In this document: positions 1 through 9,183 of the stretch, piece by piece | Layout: each line of letters starts with the position of its first letter | Numbering within the stretch: the first letter of the stretch is position 1 | NCBI GenBank assembly: GCA_937957915.1 | Contig: CALGNZ010000105.1 | Span: 1 to 37,409 of the forward strand | DNA length: 37,409 nt | Reading direction: 5' to 3' | From: an uncultured Granulosicoccaceae bacterium | GTDB lineage: Bacteria > Pseudomonadota > Gammaproteobacteria > Granulosicoccales > Granulosicoccaceae | Notes under the pieces: generated by a model | What the model saw: the letters and a program-made list of their open reading frames with translations, nothing else | Database searches by the model: none | Told to the model about the DNA's origin: nothing | Program-made: the position numbers and the translations under genes

Positions 1-27
1 GAGAGTGCCCGGGAAATGATAAACGGC

Positions 28-1416
28 TCAATAACCGGTCGTCGCATCGCGTGGACGCATAAACGTTCTGAATTCAATGTTCTCCAGTTCGCTGGATAAC
101 AGGAAAATTCCGATAAATGCAGTCAGTGTCATAGACAGGCCGAATCCGTAGCCATAGAACATTGGACCGAGTTGCAGAGTGATCCAGGTAAACGCGGCGT
201 TGCTGATCAGCAGGGTTAAGGTCAGCCAAAAAGCATCACGCAATCTATCCAGATAGAACAGCACATTGAGTACAGCAAGCATCAGTACCTGAGCGGCTAC
301 ACCGACAAGATCGATGTAGTAAAGGTGAATGAACTTATCTGATATACCCAGCCAGGCGACGATCTTCGGGCCCAACATATACAGCACCAGTACGGTTATA
401 CCCTGTACTTTAATGATTTGGAAAATACCCTCGCGTACCGCAAGAATCATCTCATTGCCGAGTGTTTCAATTTCCTGCAAGCTGGCGTTGCCACGTACCG
501 CGTTGAAGAATCCTTCGTACGCTTCGGCAAAGTCTGTTTCAATTCGCAGAAGAAATACAGCCATGCCGGGGATGATAGACAGGTACGCAAGAAAAATCGG
601 CAAGTCGTAGATCAAGGAGGCGCGCAGCGGACCGATTACCGCTTCAGATGTTCCGGGGTAGGTCCAGAAAATAAACTTGTCAATCCAGATGCCAAGGTTG
701 TAAAACAAGCCGACAAAAATCAGTACCGGGAATATCTCTTTGCGTTTGAGAAAGTCCATGCGCACTGTTTCCTGCACGGGATACTCGGGGATAATGACAG
801 CGAGCATCAAAAACAGTAACAAGGCGTGTCCGGCCAACAGGCCAGTCAGCAGACCGCTGATACCATAGGGCATTAACAAAATAGATAGCAGTACGGTAGT
901 GGCGTAGCCGAAGAAAAATGCGTACAGGATGACTTTGAATTTTTTCAAACCGGCTACAAAAATCACAACAATCCAGACATTGGACAGAGTTACAAAATTG
1001 GCCACCATCAGTACTTCATAAGCAAAACTTTCATGAAAAATGGTAACCATCAACGCAGCGCCAAGTGCGCCACTGGCCAGTGTGGTTAACAGCAAGGCAC
1101 CAAAGAGGTTTGGATTGATAAGATTATCTCGACCCTCGAACAGCCGATCGGCGATATAACGAGTAAATACCAGTTGCAGCACGCCCGACAGTATCAGGGA
1201 CGTTCCCATCATCCACGTCACAGAGGTTGTGAATTGTTCAACCTCTCTTCCGCCAACCTTTTGGGAGATCGCAACGATGCCGATCAGCATCACTCCCAAT
1301 ATGGAAAGAACCCACGGGCCGGCACTGATGAGGCCGGCAAAACCATAGGCTTTTAAAGTTCCGGTAAATGAGTCTTCATTCAGGTACTTTCTGAGCTCGA
1401 ATCCAATGCCTGCCAT
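28..1416 (-). CDS. pelG: PelG, inner-membrane Pel polysaccharide transporter
   Basis: Polytopic inner-membrane protein of about 462 residues that is thought to move the Pel polymer across the inner membrane together with PelD, PelE and PelF. The N-terminus (MAGIGFELRKYL) and the following run of about a dozen hydrophobic segments are typical of the PelG family, which belongs to the MOP/polysaccharide-flippase-like superfamily. An upstream in-frame Met would add 20 residues lying inside pelF. The ATG at 1414-1416, one base after the pelF stop, gives the conserved N-terminus and is preferred. It is the last gene of the minus-strand pel cluster seen here; the stop codon is 27 bases from the window edge, so anything downstream is unseen. 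Confidence 0.93.
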   Translation of the reverse strand: MAGIGFELRKYLNEDSFTGTLKAYGFAGLISAGPWVLSILGVMLIGIVAISQKVGGREVEQFTTSVTWMMGTSLILSGVLQLVFTRYIADRLFEGRDNLINPNLFGALLLTTLASGALGAALMVTIFHESFAYEVLMVANFVTLSNVWIVVIFVAGLKKFKVILYAFFFGYATTVLLSILLMPYGISGLLTGLLAGHALLLFLMLAVIIPEYPVQETVRMDFLKRKEIFPVLIFVGLFYNLGIWIDKFIFWTYPGTSEAVIGPLRASLIYDLPIFLAYLSIIPGMAVFLLRIETDFAEAYEGFFNAVRGNASLQEIETLGNEMILAVREGIFQIIKVQGITVLVLYMLGPKIVAWLGISDKFIHLYYIDLVGVAAQVLMLAVLNVLFYLDRLRDAFWLTLTLLISNAAFTWITLQLGPMFYGYGFGLSMTLTAFIGIFLLSSELENIEFRTFMRPRDATTGY

Positions 1417-1417
1417 G

Positions 1418-2995
1418 TCAGAAGCCTTCTGCTTTGGGCATGTCAGCGTCGCGCGACTGGTCGATATTATGTTCATAAATATCGCGGTAGCGAACTAACA
1501 TGTCTTTTTCGTCGTAGTATTTTTCAACCCTTGCGACAGCTGCACGACTCGCTAGCTGCCACTTGTTGCTATCAGTCAGCAACGGGATGATCTCTTCTGC
1601 CATCAGGGCCGGATTGGCAATCGGCACAACGCTGCCGGCGCTGCCGATAGCACGGTCTTCATCGCTCACGCCGTGAATAAGTTCGCTGCAGCTGCCGACA
1701 TCGGTAGTGACAGTCGGGATTCCGGCTGCAAAGCCTTCAAGCGTAACCAACGGTTGTCCCTCTGAAACTGAAGTCAGCACAGTTAGTCCGACCTGCGGCA
1801 GCAGCTCGTCTACTTTCTGGAAGCCCAAAAAGCGCACTGAGTTCTCCAGACCAAAGCTCTTCAGTAGTGCCTTGCACTCCAGCACATATTCAGGATCTTC
1901 GTCTTCAGGGCCGACCAGCCAGCCCTCTGCGCCGGGTACTTTGGCGACAACAATCCGCATGGCTCTTATGAAGGTTTTGATGTCCTTGATCGGTACAATT
2001 CTGCCAATCAGGGCAACGACCGGTGGCACGGGAGCACCATCTGCTCGACGGCCTTTACTCAATCGCTCAACATCAACTCCGTTAGGGATAATTGTTAGCC
2101 GTTCTTCGTTCGCTCCATCATCGATTTGTCGAAGTCGGTTGCCGTTGAACAGGGTATAAACATGATCGGCTGAGCTGTAAGACATGCGTCCGAGGGACTG
2201 GAAGAATCTGATCCAGGTTTGTCGCAGGTAACTCATACTGTCATCGAGCCCGACTCTGAAGGGATCTATGTCATCAGGTATCCAGTCAACATGGGCCAGA
2301 TCAATTTCTCGTTCCTTGGTGTAGATGCCGTGTTCTGAAATAATATACGGGGCGCCGGTTTGTGCTTTCAGCATGGCGCCCAGGTAGCCTGCATAGCCAG
2401 TGGACACGGAATGGTAAACATCTGCCGGTGGTGCATTCTTAGCGATGTTGGCCAGAGTAAACAGCGGACTGTGCATCGTTCGCACGGTCCAGAAAAAATG
2501 ATTAAAATCGAGGCCGGGAGGGGCGTCAATATATTTTTCTCGAATAGCCTCCCAGGCTTCATCGCTATGATTTAGGTCTGTTCTGGTGATTGAGTTTTCA
2601 CCACACAGCAGGTTGGTGAAATCTCTGACGGCCTCGTTGCCGATTATTCCATCGGTCTCGGCAAGCATATTGTGAAGTTCAGTGCTGCGATTAAACATCG
2701 CCGTCTTATCGGATTTTCGAGCCCAGAATTTCTTCTTTGCAGGCGCCTCTTTGTCGTTGCCGATCAAATAGTGGTTTTCGATATGTACAACGTTGGCAGG
2801 TATGTCATAAGCGGGCTTATCATACTCAGATGCACTACCACCCAGAAACACGATAGAAAAGTTTAACTCCGGCATACCTTCAATAAGTTGCCTGACCCAG
2901 CTCGAAACGCCGCCACGAACATAAGGGTAGGTACCTTCGAGAAGCAGACAAATATTTGCATGATTGTCAGGGCTGTATTTTGGCGATTTGCTCAT
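1418..2995 (-). CDS. pelF: PelF, cytoplasmic Pel glycosyltransferase (GT4 family)
   Basis: Predicted UDP-sugar-using retaining glycosyltransferase that builds the Pel chain in the cytosol. Its 525 residues are close to the usual PelF length. The N-terminal domain carries the GT-B glycine-rich loop (EGTYPYVRGGVSSW, residues 20-33), characteristic of PelF. The C-terminal domain has IPNGVDVERL (303-312), the donor-site GRIVPIKD (331-338) and the E-x7-E motif (E412 to E420). The start ATG overlaps the pelE stop by four bases (ATGA), indicating translational coupling, and pelG follows after one base. Confidence 0.95.
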   Translation of the reverse strand: MSKSPKYSPDNHANICLLLEGTYPYVRGGVSSWVRQLIEGMPELNFSIVFLGGSASEYDKPAYDIPANVVHIENHYLIGNDKEAPAKKKFWARKSDKTAMFNRSTELHNMLAETDGIIGNEAVRDFTNLLCGENSITRTDLNHSDEAWEAIREKYIDAPPGLDFNHFFWTVRTMHSPLFTLANIAKNAPPADVYHSVSTGYAGYLGAMLKAQTGAPYIISEHGIYTKEREIDLAHVDWIPDDIDPFRVGLDDSMSYLRQTWIRFFQSLGRMSYSSADHVYTLFNGNRLRQIDDGANEERLTIIPNGVDVERLSKGRRADGAPVPPVVALIGRIVPIKDIKTFIRAMRIVVAKVPGAEGWLVGPEDEDPEYVLECKALLKSFGLENSVRFLGFQKVDELLPQVGLTVLTSVSEGQPLVTLEGFAAGIPTVTTDVGSCSELIHGVSDEDRAIGSAGSVVPIANPALMAEEIIPLLTDSNKWQLASRAAVARVEKYYDEKDMLVRYRDIYEHNIDQSRDADMPKAEGF

Positions 2996-4002
2996 GCCCA
3001 GTACTCCACCACTTTTGACATCGGAGGGTAGGCCCGAAAAGCGGGGCTAATTTCGTTGACAACCGCGCGCAGTTTTTTGAAGTTTCTTTGCAGAAAAGCG
3101 GCCTCGGCAATATACGGCAGAGCCTTTTCACCGGGCATGCCCAGTTGCATTGAGGTTTCAAACGACTCTATCGCCTGCTCCGGATTGCTTTGCTTTATAC
3201 AAAGTTGTCCGGTGATGAAGTGCGCATTGGCATTGGAGGGCTCAAACTCCAGCGCTGTCTGAACGTGAGTCGATGCCTTTGCCAACAACTCTTCGCGGGC
3301 AACTGGTTCATCGTCTTCCAGGGTTAACAGCTCCCAGTAATTATTGGCAATTTGCAGATGCAACCCGGCTTTACCAGTGCCACTGGCACGTTCAGCTTCG
3401 CCTTCGAGTCGCTGTATTTCGCGATTGAGCTGATTGACTTTTTTATCGAGCATTTGATAGGCAACCAGTCGAATCCTTTCGTTCGAGTGGCCAACCGCAC
3501 TTTTTAGTACCGGGCCTGACTCCGTGTTGCGAATATTCTTCGAGGCGGCCACCTTGTTGTAGAGTTTGTCTGTTTCAGTGTCGAACGCGAGTTGTTCAAT
3601 GAAGCCACGGCTGTCGAGTTTCGGTAACGGGCGATCGATGGGTGCAGCAAAGGGCAAGTCGGCATTGTCGGTGAATTGCCAGTATTCGTTTACCTGGTGC
3701 TTGTTGCGCGCAATCAGAGCGCCGAAGGTCAGAGATAGCCAGGTACCTGCTGCGCCGATAAACGGGATAAAAAAGCCGATTAAAAAGAAAAGCGCTATTA
3801 GCGGTATGCGCTTTCCAGGTATCAGTTTAAATAGCATCGATGCCAGTGCGATAGCGGCCAGCATGGAAGCCAGCGTATGTGCGCCCAGCCATATTGCATC
3901 CGGTACCACAGCCAGTTCGCTGTAAACCAGTGTCGCTGTCAGTATGAATTCAACTGTCAGTGCAATGAGAAGGGTCGGTAAACCGGTAAGACTACGCAGC
4001 AC
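2992..4002 (-). CDS. pelE: PelE, membrane-anchored TPR scaffold protein
   Basis: In the known Pel machine PelE bridges PelD and PelF at the inner membrane. This 336-residue protein has three hydrophobic stretches in the first 100 residues (about 9-30, 40-60 and 67-95), a charged helical middle (about 165-215), and TPR-like helical repeats from about 240 to the end (ALEFEPSNANAHFITGQL and following). The start is a GTG at 4000-4002, lying 11 bases inside the end of pelD; the stop overlaps pelF. Assignment rests on position between pelD and pelF plus the TM-TPR layout, because PelE sequences diverge strongly. Confidence 0.88.
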   Translation of the reverse strand: MLRSLTGLPTLLIALTVEFILTATLVYSELAVVPDAIWLGAHTLASMLAAIALASMLFKLIPGKRIPLIALFFLIGFFIPFIGAAGTWLSLTFGALIARNKHQVNEYWQFTDNADLPFAAPIDRPLPKLDSRGFIEQLAFDTETDKLYNKVAASKNIRNTESGPVLKSAVGHSNERIRLVAYQMLDKKVNQLNREIQRLEGEAERASGTGKAGLHLQIANNYWELLTLEDDEPVAREELLAKASTHVQTALEFEPSNANAHFITGQLCIKQSNPEQAIESFETSMQLGMPGEKALPYIAEAAFLQRNFKKLRAVVNEISPAFRAYPPMSKVVEYWA

Positions 4003-5398
4003 GTTTACGTTTCCTCTTGCCTTTTTCAGGTTTGGACACTGCAGTATGGCCCGCTACCTGGTTAATAAATTTCAGGCAAGTATCGCGATTGTCACGACGC
4101 TTTATCTGCTTGATCCTGAGCTCCGACACGACATGATTGAGATCAATCTTCGATTCATCGAACAGCTTTTTCGCAATACGCTGAATGTACGCTTCACACT
4201 GAGCCTTGTTGATCAGTGGAAGCAGTATGACGACAGTGCTTCCGCCAGAGGCTGAGCGGGGTTGCCACGAACTGTCGAGGCTACGGATGTTGGAACCAAG
4301 AAAATCCGAGACGTATTGAGTCTGATCTGTGTTCTTCAGACGGATTGCCATCAGCGTTGACTGCACGCTATTGCCCTGCGCGAACCTGATGGCATTATCG
4401 AGCTCCGCCAGAAACCATCCGCTATTGGATTCACCGACACTTCTTGAGCGGCTTATCATGTCACCGATGTAACTGCCCAGCAGAGCAAGTACATTCAGGT
4501 TCTCCTGCTGGAAGGCCATGAAGTGCATGTCTTTTATCGCCAGTACTCCGTGGAGCTGATCGTGCGAATCAACGATTGGCACTACTGCCAGTAACTGCCC
4601 ATCGAATTCGTCGCTGGCCTGAGCACCTAGTTTCACGCTGACCAGTTGATGTGTTTCCAGACAAAGCCTTAACAACGGGTCAAACAGCTGCAGTTGCGGC
4701 ATGTTGCCGTGGACGGCGACAGGGTTAGGGTTGATACGATCTTTGTCCTTGACGCCGTAAAGGCCGGCAACCTGCACAGCGCCAAACTGTGCAAACACGG
4801 CCATCAATTCGCTGCCTGCCTGCAACTCTTCATTGCTGTTGGTGGCAAGCACTGGTTTTAATTGCTGCAGAGCCTGCCGTACACTGAGGCGTTGCCCCGC
4901 CATAAACTCTTCGAGCTGCCCGTGTGATACTTTAAGAACGTGGTAGTCCTTGGAAAATTCTTTCAGTCGATGACGTAGATACTGATTTTCTGCGAATTCC
5001 TGTGCGCTTTGCTTCTTGCCAGCCGTGGCGTAGTCGCCTACCACAATTGACAGGATGGCTGTGCCGACAGCAAGTGTAATCAGGTGTTGCATCTGACCGG
5101 CATAGGCGGCCCATGGCCAGGCCAGGGTTGCGGCGCTAAGTGCTGCGCAGGATATTCCCCAGATAGCGCCATAGCGGGCGGCGAATACAACAGGGGGAAT
5201 AATGAACCAGGCGAAGCCGTTGTTCATACCCACCGGGTCATTCTGAAAGAAGAAGAAACCGACAGCCGGCACAGCGAACGCAAATACCAGTAGTTCAATG
5301 GCTTTGTGATGCCAGCGTTTGTTATGTCCTGTTTCGAGCCACGAGAATCCTTTCTTGTGTTTTTTTACCGCTGAAGAAGGCAGTTTAAAACTAATCAT
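3992..5398 (-). CDS. pelD: PelD, cyclic-di-GMP receptor of the Pel machine
   Basis: Inner-membrane receptor that activates Pel synthesis on binding cyclic-di-GMP. The 468 residues show four hydrophobic segments (about 32-120), a helical linker (about 130-180), a GAF-like domain (about 185-315) and a degenerate GGDEF-like domain (about 325-450). The degenerate domain keeps an RxxD inhibitory-site motif, R372-S-L-D375, at nearly the same position as R367/D370 in the Pseudomonas aeruginosa protein, so ligand binding is probably retained. There is no GGDEF catalytic signature, as expected for PelD. The tail is very basic (KGKRKRKRAA). pelC ends three bases upstream and pelE starts inside the 3' end. 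Confidence 0.94.
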   Translation of the reverse strand: MISFKLPSSAVKKHKKGFSWLETGHNKRWHHKAIELLVFAFAVPAVGFFFFQNDPVGMNNGFAWFIIPPVVFAARYGAIWGISCAALSAATLAWPWAAYAGQMQHLITLAVGTAILSIVVGDYATAGKKQSAQEFAENQYLRHRLKEFSKDYHVLKVSHGQLEEFMAGQRLSVRQALQQLKPVLATNSNEELQAGSELMAVFAQFGAVQVAGLYGVKDKDRINPNPVAVHGNMPQLQLFDPLLRLCLETHQLVSVKLGAQASDEFDGQLLAVVPIVDSHDQLHGVLAIKDMHFMAFQQENLNVLALLGSYIGDMISRSRSVGESNSGWFLAELDNAIRFAQGNSVQSTLMAIRLKNTDQTQYVSDFLGSNIRSLDSSWQPRSASGGSTVVILLPLINKAQCEAYIQRIAKKLFDESKIDLNHVVSELRIKQIKRRDNRDTCLKFINQVAGHTAVSKPEKGKRKRKRAA

Positions 5399-5401
5399 CG
5401 T

Positions 5402-6127
5402 TTAGGGTTCCAGTAGAGATTTCTTAAATTCTGAACTCGTAGCTGGTTTCGGCTTCCTTGTTTTCTGAGGTTCTAACCGAGTGTCGGGGGCAGGCAGTGC
5501 TGCACCAATGGCCGGTGCAGTTGCAGCTTCAGTCGACGGTAAGGTGGGCAGGCGTTTTGGTACTAATGTGGCGAGTCGCGAATTTTGGTTTGCATTCTGT
5601 TTGAAGCGGACTTCAGCGAGGAGATCTCCGATAGTCTTGCTTGCAACACTGGAAAGGTTTTGATATCCCCAGCCAGTGCGTGAGGCAGAGGCAACCCACA
5701 ACACCTGATCTGACTGCAGGTCCAGAAATTTAAGTGTCAGCCCGACAGACGGCTCGTTGTCGAGACCGTTTTTGTATTGCCACTCCTGCACGTTACCAGT
5801 GATAGCGAATCGAAATCCGTTGTCGACTGCCCATTGCTTGGCCGAGGCAATCTGACCGGCTTCATCCAGCAAGGCCATCAGGGTTTGTTCGCTGCCAACC
5901 TCGAAGATCTCCAGATTCTTTATACCGCGAGCGCGCAGATGAGTCTCCACCAGTGAACGGGCCTGATTGCCAGCCAACGGTGTACTGGAAAGATTCTCGA
6001 TTGGCAAAAGTGCCCATCGTTCAGCTGCACTGACCACCACCCGATTGGATGACATCATGGTTTCGCATGCGGTTAACAAAAGCGAGCTGATCACAACCAG
6101 CACACTCACAATAGATTTCAGGCGCAT
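5402..6127 (-). CDS. pelC: PelC, outer-membrane lipoprotein of the Pel export channel
   Basis: Periplasmic lipoprotein that in known systems forms a ring at the outer membrane with the PelB porin. The ATG at 6125-6127 is preferred over a TTG two codons upstream because GGAAA lies six bases before it. The protein is about 241 residues, with a lipoprotein signal ending in the lipobox L-T-A-C (Cys21) followed by a PelC-like domain (WALLPIENLSSTPLAGNQA, then a C-terminal Pro/Ala/Lys-rich tail). It is the first gene of the minus-strand cluster here: the usual upstream genes pelA and pelB are missing and the next gene, xdhC, faces away. Confidence 0.9.
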   Translation of the reverse strand: MRLKSIVSVLVVISSLLLTACETMMSSNRVVVSAAERWALLPIENLSSTPLAGNQARSLVETHLRARGIKNLEIFEVGSEQTLMALLDEAGQIASAKQWAVDNGFRFAITGNVQEWQYKNGLDNEPSVGLTLKFLDLQSDQVLWVASASRTGWGYQNLSSVASKTIGDLLAEVRFKQNANQNSRLATLVPKRLPTLPSTEAATAPAIGAALPAPDTRLEPQKTRKPKPATSSEFKKSLLEP

Positions 6128-6387
6128 GTTCAATTTCCGATTCGATACCAGTTATAAAAAAGTAGACGGTTCATACAGTTCTGGCTGACGCTTTTCGCAG
6201 ACAGGCACGATTGTGTGATGCAGGTCGTTAAAACATGTTTGCTGCGTCACATAAACCGGCCGTTATGGGAGCAGGAAACGTTCCATAGAGGGACCGATGG
6301 CGTTAATTGGTAAAAGCGCGGCAAACAGCCAGGGGTTTGGCTTTAATAAATGCGTCGCTGATGCACCGCCAGGGCCGCTTTTTGTTT
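6128..6387. other. Divergent pelC/xdhC intergenic junction
   Basis: About 260 bases between two head-to-head operons. On the minus strand a TATAAC hexamer (complement of 6148-6153) lies shortly upstream of pelC and could be a -10 element, but no convincing -35 is seen. Both flanking operons lack the genes that normally precede pelC (pelAB) and xdhC (xdhAB), so this short segment is where a breakpoint would be expected. I see no IS end, long inverted repeat or tRNA in it. Confidence 0.5.
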
Positions 6388-7602
6388 ATGCTTCCCGACA
6401 TGATTAACTGGTTTGAAAACTTGCGTTGTCTGGTCGAGAGCGCTGGCACAGTCATATTAGTGACAGTGATTACCGTACGTGGGTCGGCACCTCGGGAAAT
6501 TGGCGCCAAAATCCTGATCACCGAAACGCAGTGCCAGGGCACCGTCGGCGGAGGAAATCTCGAATATAAAGCGATTGCTCAGGCCAGAGAGTTGATTCGA
6601 CGATCAGCGGAAACAGAATCGATGACTGCGCCGGTCATTCATACCTATGCGCTGGGCCCGTCGCTGGGGCAGTGCTGTGGCGGTCAGGTAGCGTTGATGT
6701 ATGAACGCGTCGTTTGTGACACCGCCTGGTTTCAGCACGCAGTGGAAATAACAAAAGGCAGTGAAGGCAAGCGCCTGTGGATCTGTCGATCGATGATTAA
6801 CCCGGCCGATTATAGACTTATCGCCGATGATCAGGAGGCCGTCGATCGGTATGAGCAGTATGACACCTGTGGCGATGGCGAAGACCAAAAGGATGGTGGC
6901 AAGGACAGCGGCAATACCGGGCGCAAACATGGTAGCAAGCACGGTCAATCTGATATCAACCAGCTTCCATTGTCGCCACACATGACGGGTCATGGGCCCG
7001 GCGTGCTGTATCCTGATTCTGCATCTCCGGCATCTGCATCTAGTGCGCTCGCGGGTATTGACCATGCAGATGCGGTCGCGAATGCTGCCACACAAGCGTT
7101 GTCTGCCGGCTGGTGGCGTGAGCAGCTGAGTCCTCAGCTACCGGAGGTCTGGATCTTTGGTGCCGGTCATGTGGGTCAAGCCTTGCACGAGCAGTTGCAG
7201 CTGTTGCCCTGTAATGCTGTCGCTATCGATAGTCGCGATGATGTGTTACAACGTCTGCCGTCGTCAGTGCGTGTCATCGCAACGGATTGCTGTGTTGCTG
7301 AAGTCGAGTCTGCGCCGGTAGGGGCGTGGTTTATCGTAATGACGCACAGTCACGCTATCGACTTTGATCTTTGCTGCGCCATTCTGAAGCGAAATGATTT
7401 TGCCTATCTTGGTTTGATAGGCTCACACACCAAGCGAGCAACGTTTGTAAAAAGACTTGCGCATCGTGGTTTTGCATCAACACAAATTGATCGTCTGGTA
7501 AGTCCCATTGGCCTGACTACACTTAAATCGCGCCTGCCGCAATTAATTGCGCTTGGCGTGGCAACAGACCTTGCCCATCAATGGCAGGACACCTCTGTCT
7601 AA
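6388..7602 (+). CDS. xdhC: XdhC-family molybdenum cofactor insertion protein
   Basis: XdhC binds molybdenum cofactor, promotes its sulfuration and delivers it to xanthine dehydrogenase. The N-terminal XdhC/CoxI domain shows VTVITVRGSAPREIGAK, TVGGGNLEY and the Cys motif GQCCGGQV; the C-terminal Rossmann domain shows VWIFGAGHVGQAL, LIGSHTKRATF and a terminal ALGVATDLA. Between them, about residues 153-248, is a long polar Gly/Lys/His/Ser-rich linker (bases about 6844-7130) not typical of the family. Start is uncertain: the open frame reaches a TTG at 6307, but family N-termini begin near ATG 6388 or ATG 6400, neither with a strong ribosome site. No xdhA or xdhB is present; guanine deaminase follows after 44 bases. 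Confidence 0.85.
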   Translation: MLPDMINWFENLRCLVESAGTVILVTVITVRGSAPREIGAKILITETQCQGTVGGGNLEYKAIAQARELIRRSAETESMTAPVIHTYALGPSLGQCCGGQVALMYERVVCDTAWFQHAVEITKGSEGKRLWICRSMINPADYRLIADDQEAVDRYEQYDTCGDGEDQKDGGKDSGNTGRKHGSKHGQSDINQLPLSPHMTGHGPGVLYPDSASPASASSALAGIDHADAVANAATQALSAGWWREQLSPQLPEVWIFGAGHVGQALHEQLQLLPCNAVAIDSRDDVLQRLPSSVRVIATDCCVAEVESAPVGAWFIVMTHSHAIDFDLCCAILKRNDFAYLGLIGSHTKRATFVKRLAHRGFASTQIDRLVSPIGLTTLKSRLPQLIALGVATDLAHQWQDTSV

Positions 7603-7646
7603 GCGGTTGCCTGCTCAGAACACCCCTCCGGATAGAACAACAAGTA

Positions 7647-8975
7647 ATGGCATTGGATAATATTCAGTTGTTTCGTGGCAACGTTGTGCACCTGACCGGC
7701 GATCCATGGCAGTCTGATGATGCGCTTAGTAGTGTCGACGACGGTGTGATTGTTGTTGCAGACGGATTGGTACACCAGGTCGGGTCAGCTGACGAAGTAC
7801 TGGCGCAGCCGGAGTTTGCCGGTATTCACTGTGTAGACTACAGCGATTATCTGCTGTTACCCGGATTTGTAGATGCACATTTGCATTATCCGCAGACCGG
7901 AATGATAGCAAGCTATGGCTCGCAACTGCTGGAGTGGCTGAACAAATATACGTTTCCGGCCGAGATGCGATTTTCTGATCTGGACCATGCCCGGCGCATG
8001 GCAGAGTTTTTCGCTCAGCAGTTGTATATGAATGGCACTACCACAGCCATGGTGTTTGCAACCAGTCATGTGCATTCTGTCGATGCGTTGTTTGAGGTGG
8101 CTCGTCGTGACAATGTCAGGTTGATGACGGGCAAGGTGATGATGGATCGTAACTGTCCGCAAGCGCTGCAGGATACTGCCGCCCGGTCCTATGAGGACAG
8201 TCAGGCGTTGATCGAAAAATGGCACGGAGTTCAGCGCCTGCAGTATGCCGTCACCCCGCGTTTTGCTCCCACATCAACAGCAGAGCAGCTTGGCTTTGCG
8301 GGAAAGCTGTTTGCGGAGAACGACGGTGTTTACCTGCAAAGTCACGTCGCTGAAAACCGTGCCGAAGTACAGTGGGTTGCCGAGCTGTTTCCGGATTCGC
8401 GCAGTTACCTCGATGTCTATGATCACTTCGGTTTGCTGGGTGACAAAGCGATCTACGCACACTGTATCCATTTGAATGAATCCGATTTAGCGCGTATGGC
8501 AGATACCCGCACGGCGATGGCGTTCTGTCCTACGTCAAATCTGTTTCTCGGTAGCGGGCTGTTTGATTTTAACGCCGTACGCGAGCGCAACATCAATGTT
8601 GCTCTCGCAACTGATGTAGGCGGTGGAACCAGCTTCAGCATGCTGCGTACAGCAGACGAGGCTTACAAGATATGTCAGCTGAATGGTCAGTCAATCAACG
8701 CTGCACAATTGTTGTACGCAATGACTCTGGGCAGTGCGAAAGCCTTGTCACTGGAGTCTCGCATAGGTAACTTCGCCACGGGCAAGGAAGCGGATATTGT
8801 TGCAATCGATCTGGCAGCGACACCCCTGATGCAACTGCGCATGGACTCGGCGCAGACGCTGGAAGAAAAGCTGTTTGCCTTGCTGGTTCTTGGAGATGAT
8901 CGCTGTGTGCGTGCAACCCATCTAATGGGGCATAAAGTCTACGATCGTGAGTTGAATAACAAGCCTGCTGACTAG
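7647..8975 (+). CDS. guaD: Guanine deaminase
   Basis: Amidohydrolase-superfamily enzyme that converts guanine to xanthine and ammonia, feeding xanthine dehydrogenase. The 442-residue protein has PGFVDAHLHYPQ with the zinc ligands H78 and H80, then SHVAEN, YAHCIHL, CPTSNLFLGSG and ATDVGGGTSFSML, all in guanine-deaminase order. The frame stays open 66 bases upstream into xdhC, but the ATG at 7647 gives the family N-terminus (MALDNIQLFRGNVVHL). Its position directly after xdhC matches the common xdhABC-guaD order, although xdhAB are absent. Confidence 0.92.
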   Translation: MALDNIQLFRGNVVHLTGDPWQSDDALSSVDDGVIVVADGLVHQVGSADEVLAQPEFAGIHCVDYSDYLLLPGFVDAHLHYPQTGMIASYGSQLLEWLNKYTFPAEMRFSDLDHARRMAEFFAQQLYMNGTTTAMVFATSHVHSVDALFEVARRDNVRLMTGKVMMDRNCPQALQDTAARSYEDSQALIEKWHGVQRLQYAVTPRFAPTSTAEQLGFAGKLFAENDGVYLQSHVAENRAEVQWVAELFPDSRSYLDVYDHFGLLGDKAIYAHCIHLNESDLARMADTRTAMAFCPTSNLFLGSGLFDFNAVRERNINVALATDVGGGTSFSMLRTADEAYKICQLNGQSINAAQLLYAMTLGSAKALSLESRIGNFATGKEADIVAIDLAATPLMQLRMDSAQTLEEKLFALLVLGDDRCVRATHLMGHKVYDRELNNKPAD

Positions 8976-9183
8976 ATTATTGATCTGTCGAGGCGGGTGC
9001 TTTGTATTCTGGGGCACGTCGGTCCGCACGTGAATATCGGCGCGACACCTTAATCAAGCGCTGGATTCAGCGCTGATAATTTAAATGCTGGCTTCGAAAG
9101 GCCAGTGGCATGCATTACGGTTCAGAGTGACACGGCGATGTTCGCCCCTGTTGTGTCAATTTACTGAGTGATGTTCTGCGAAC

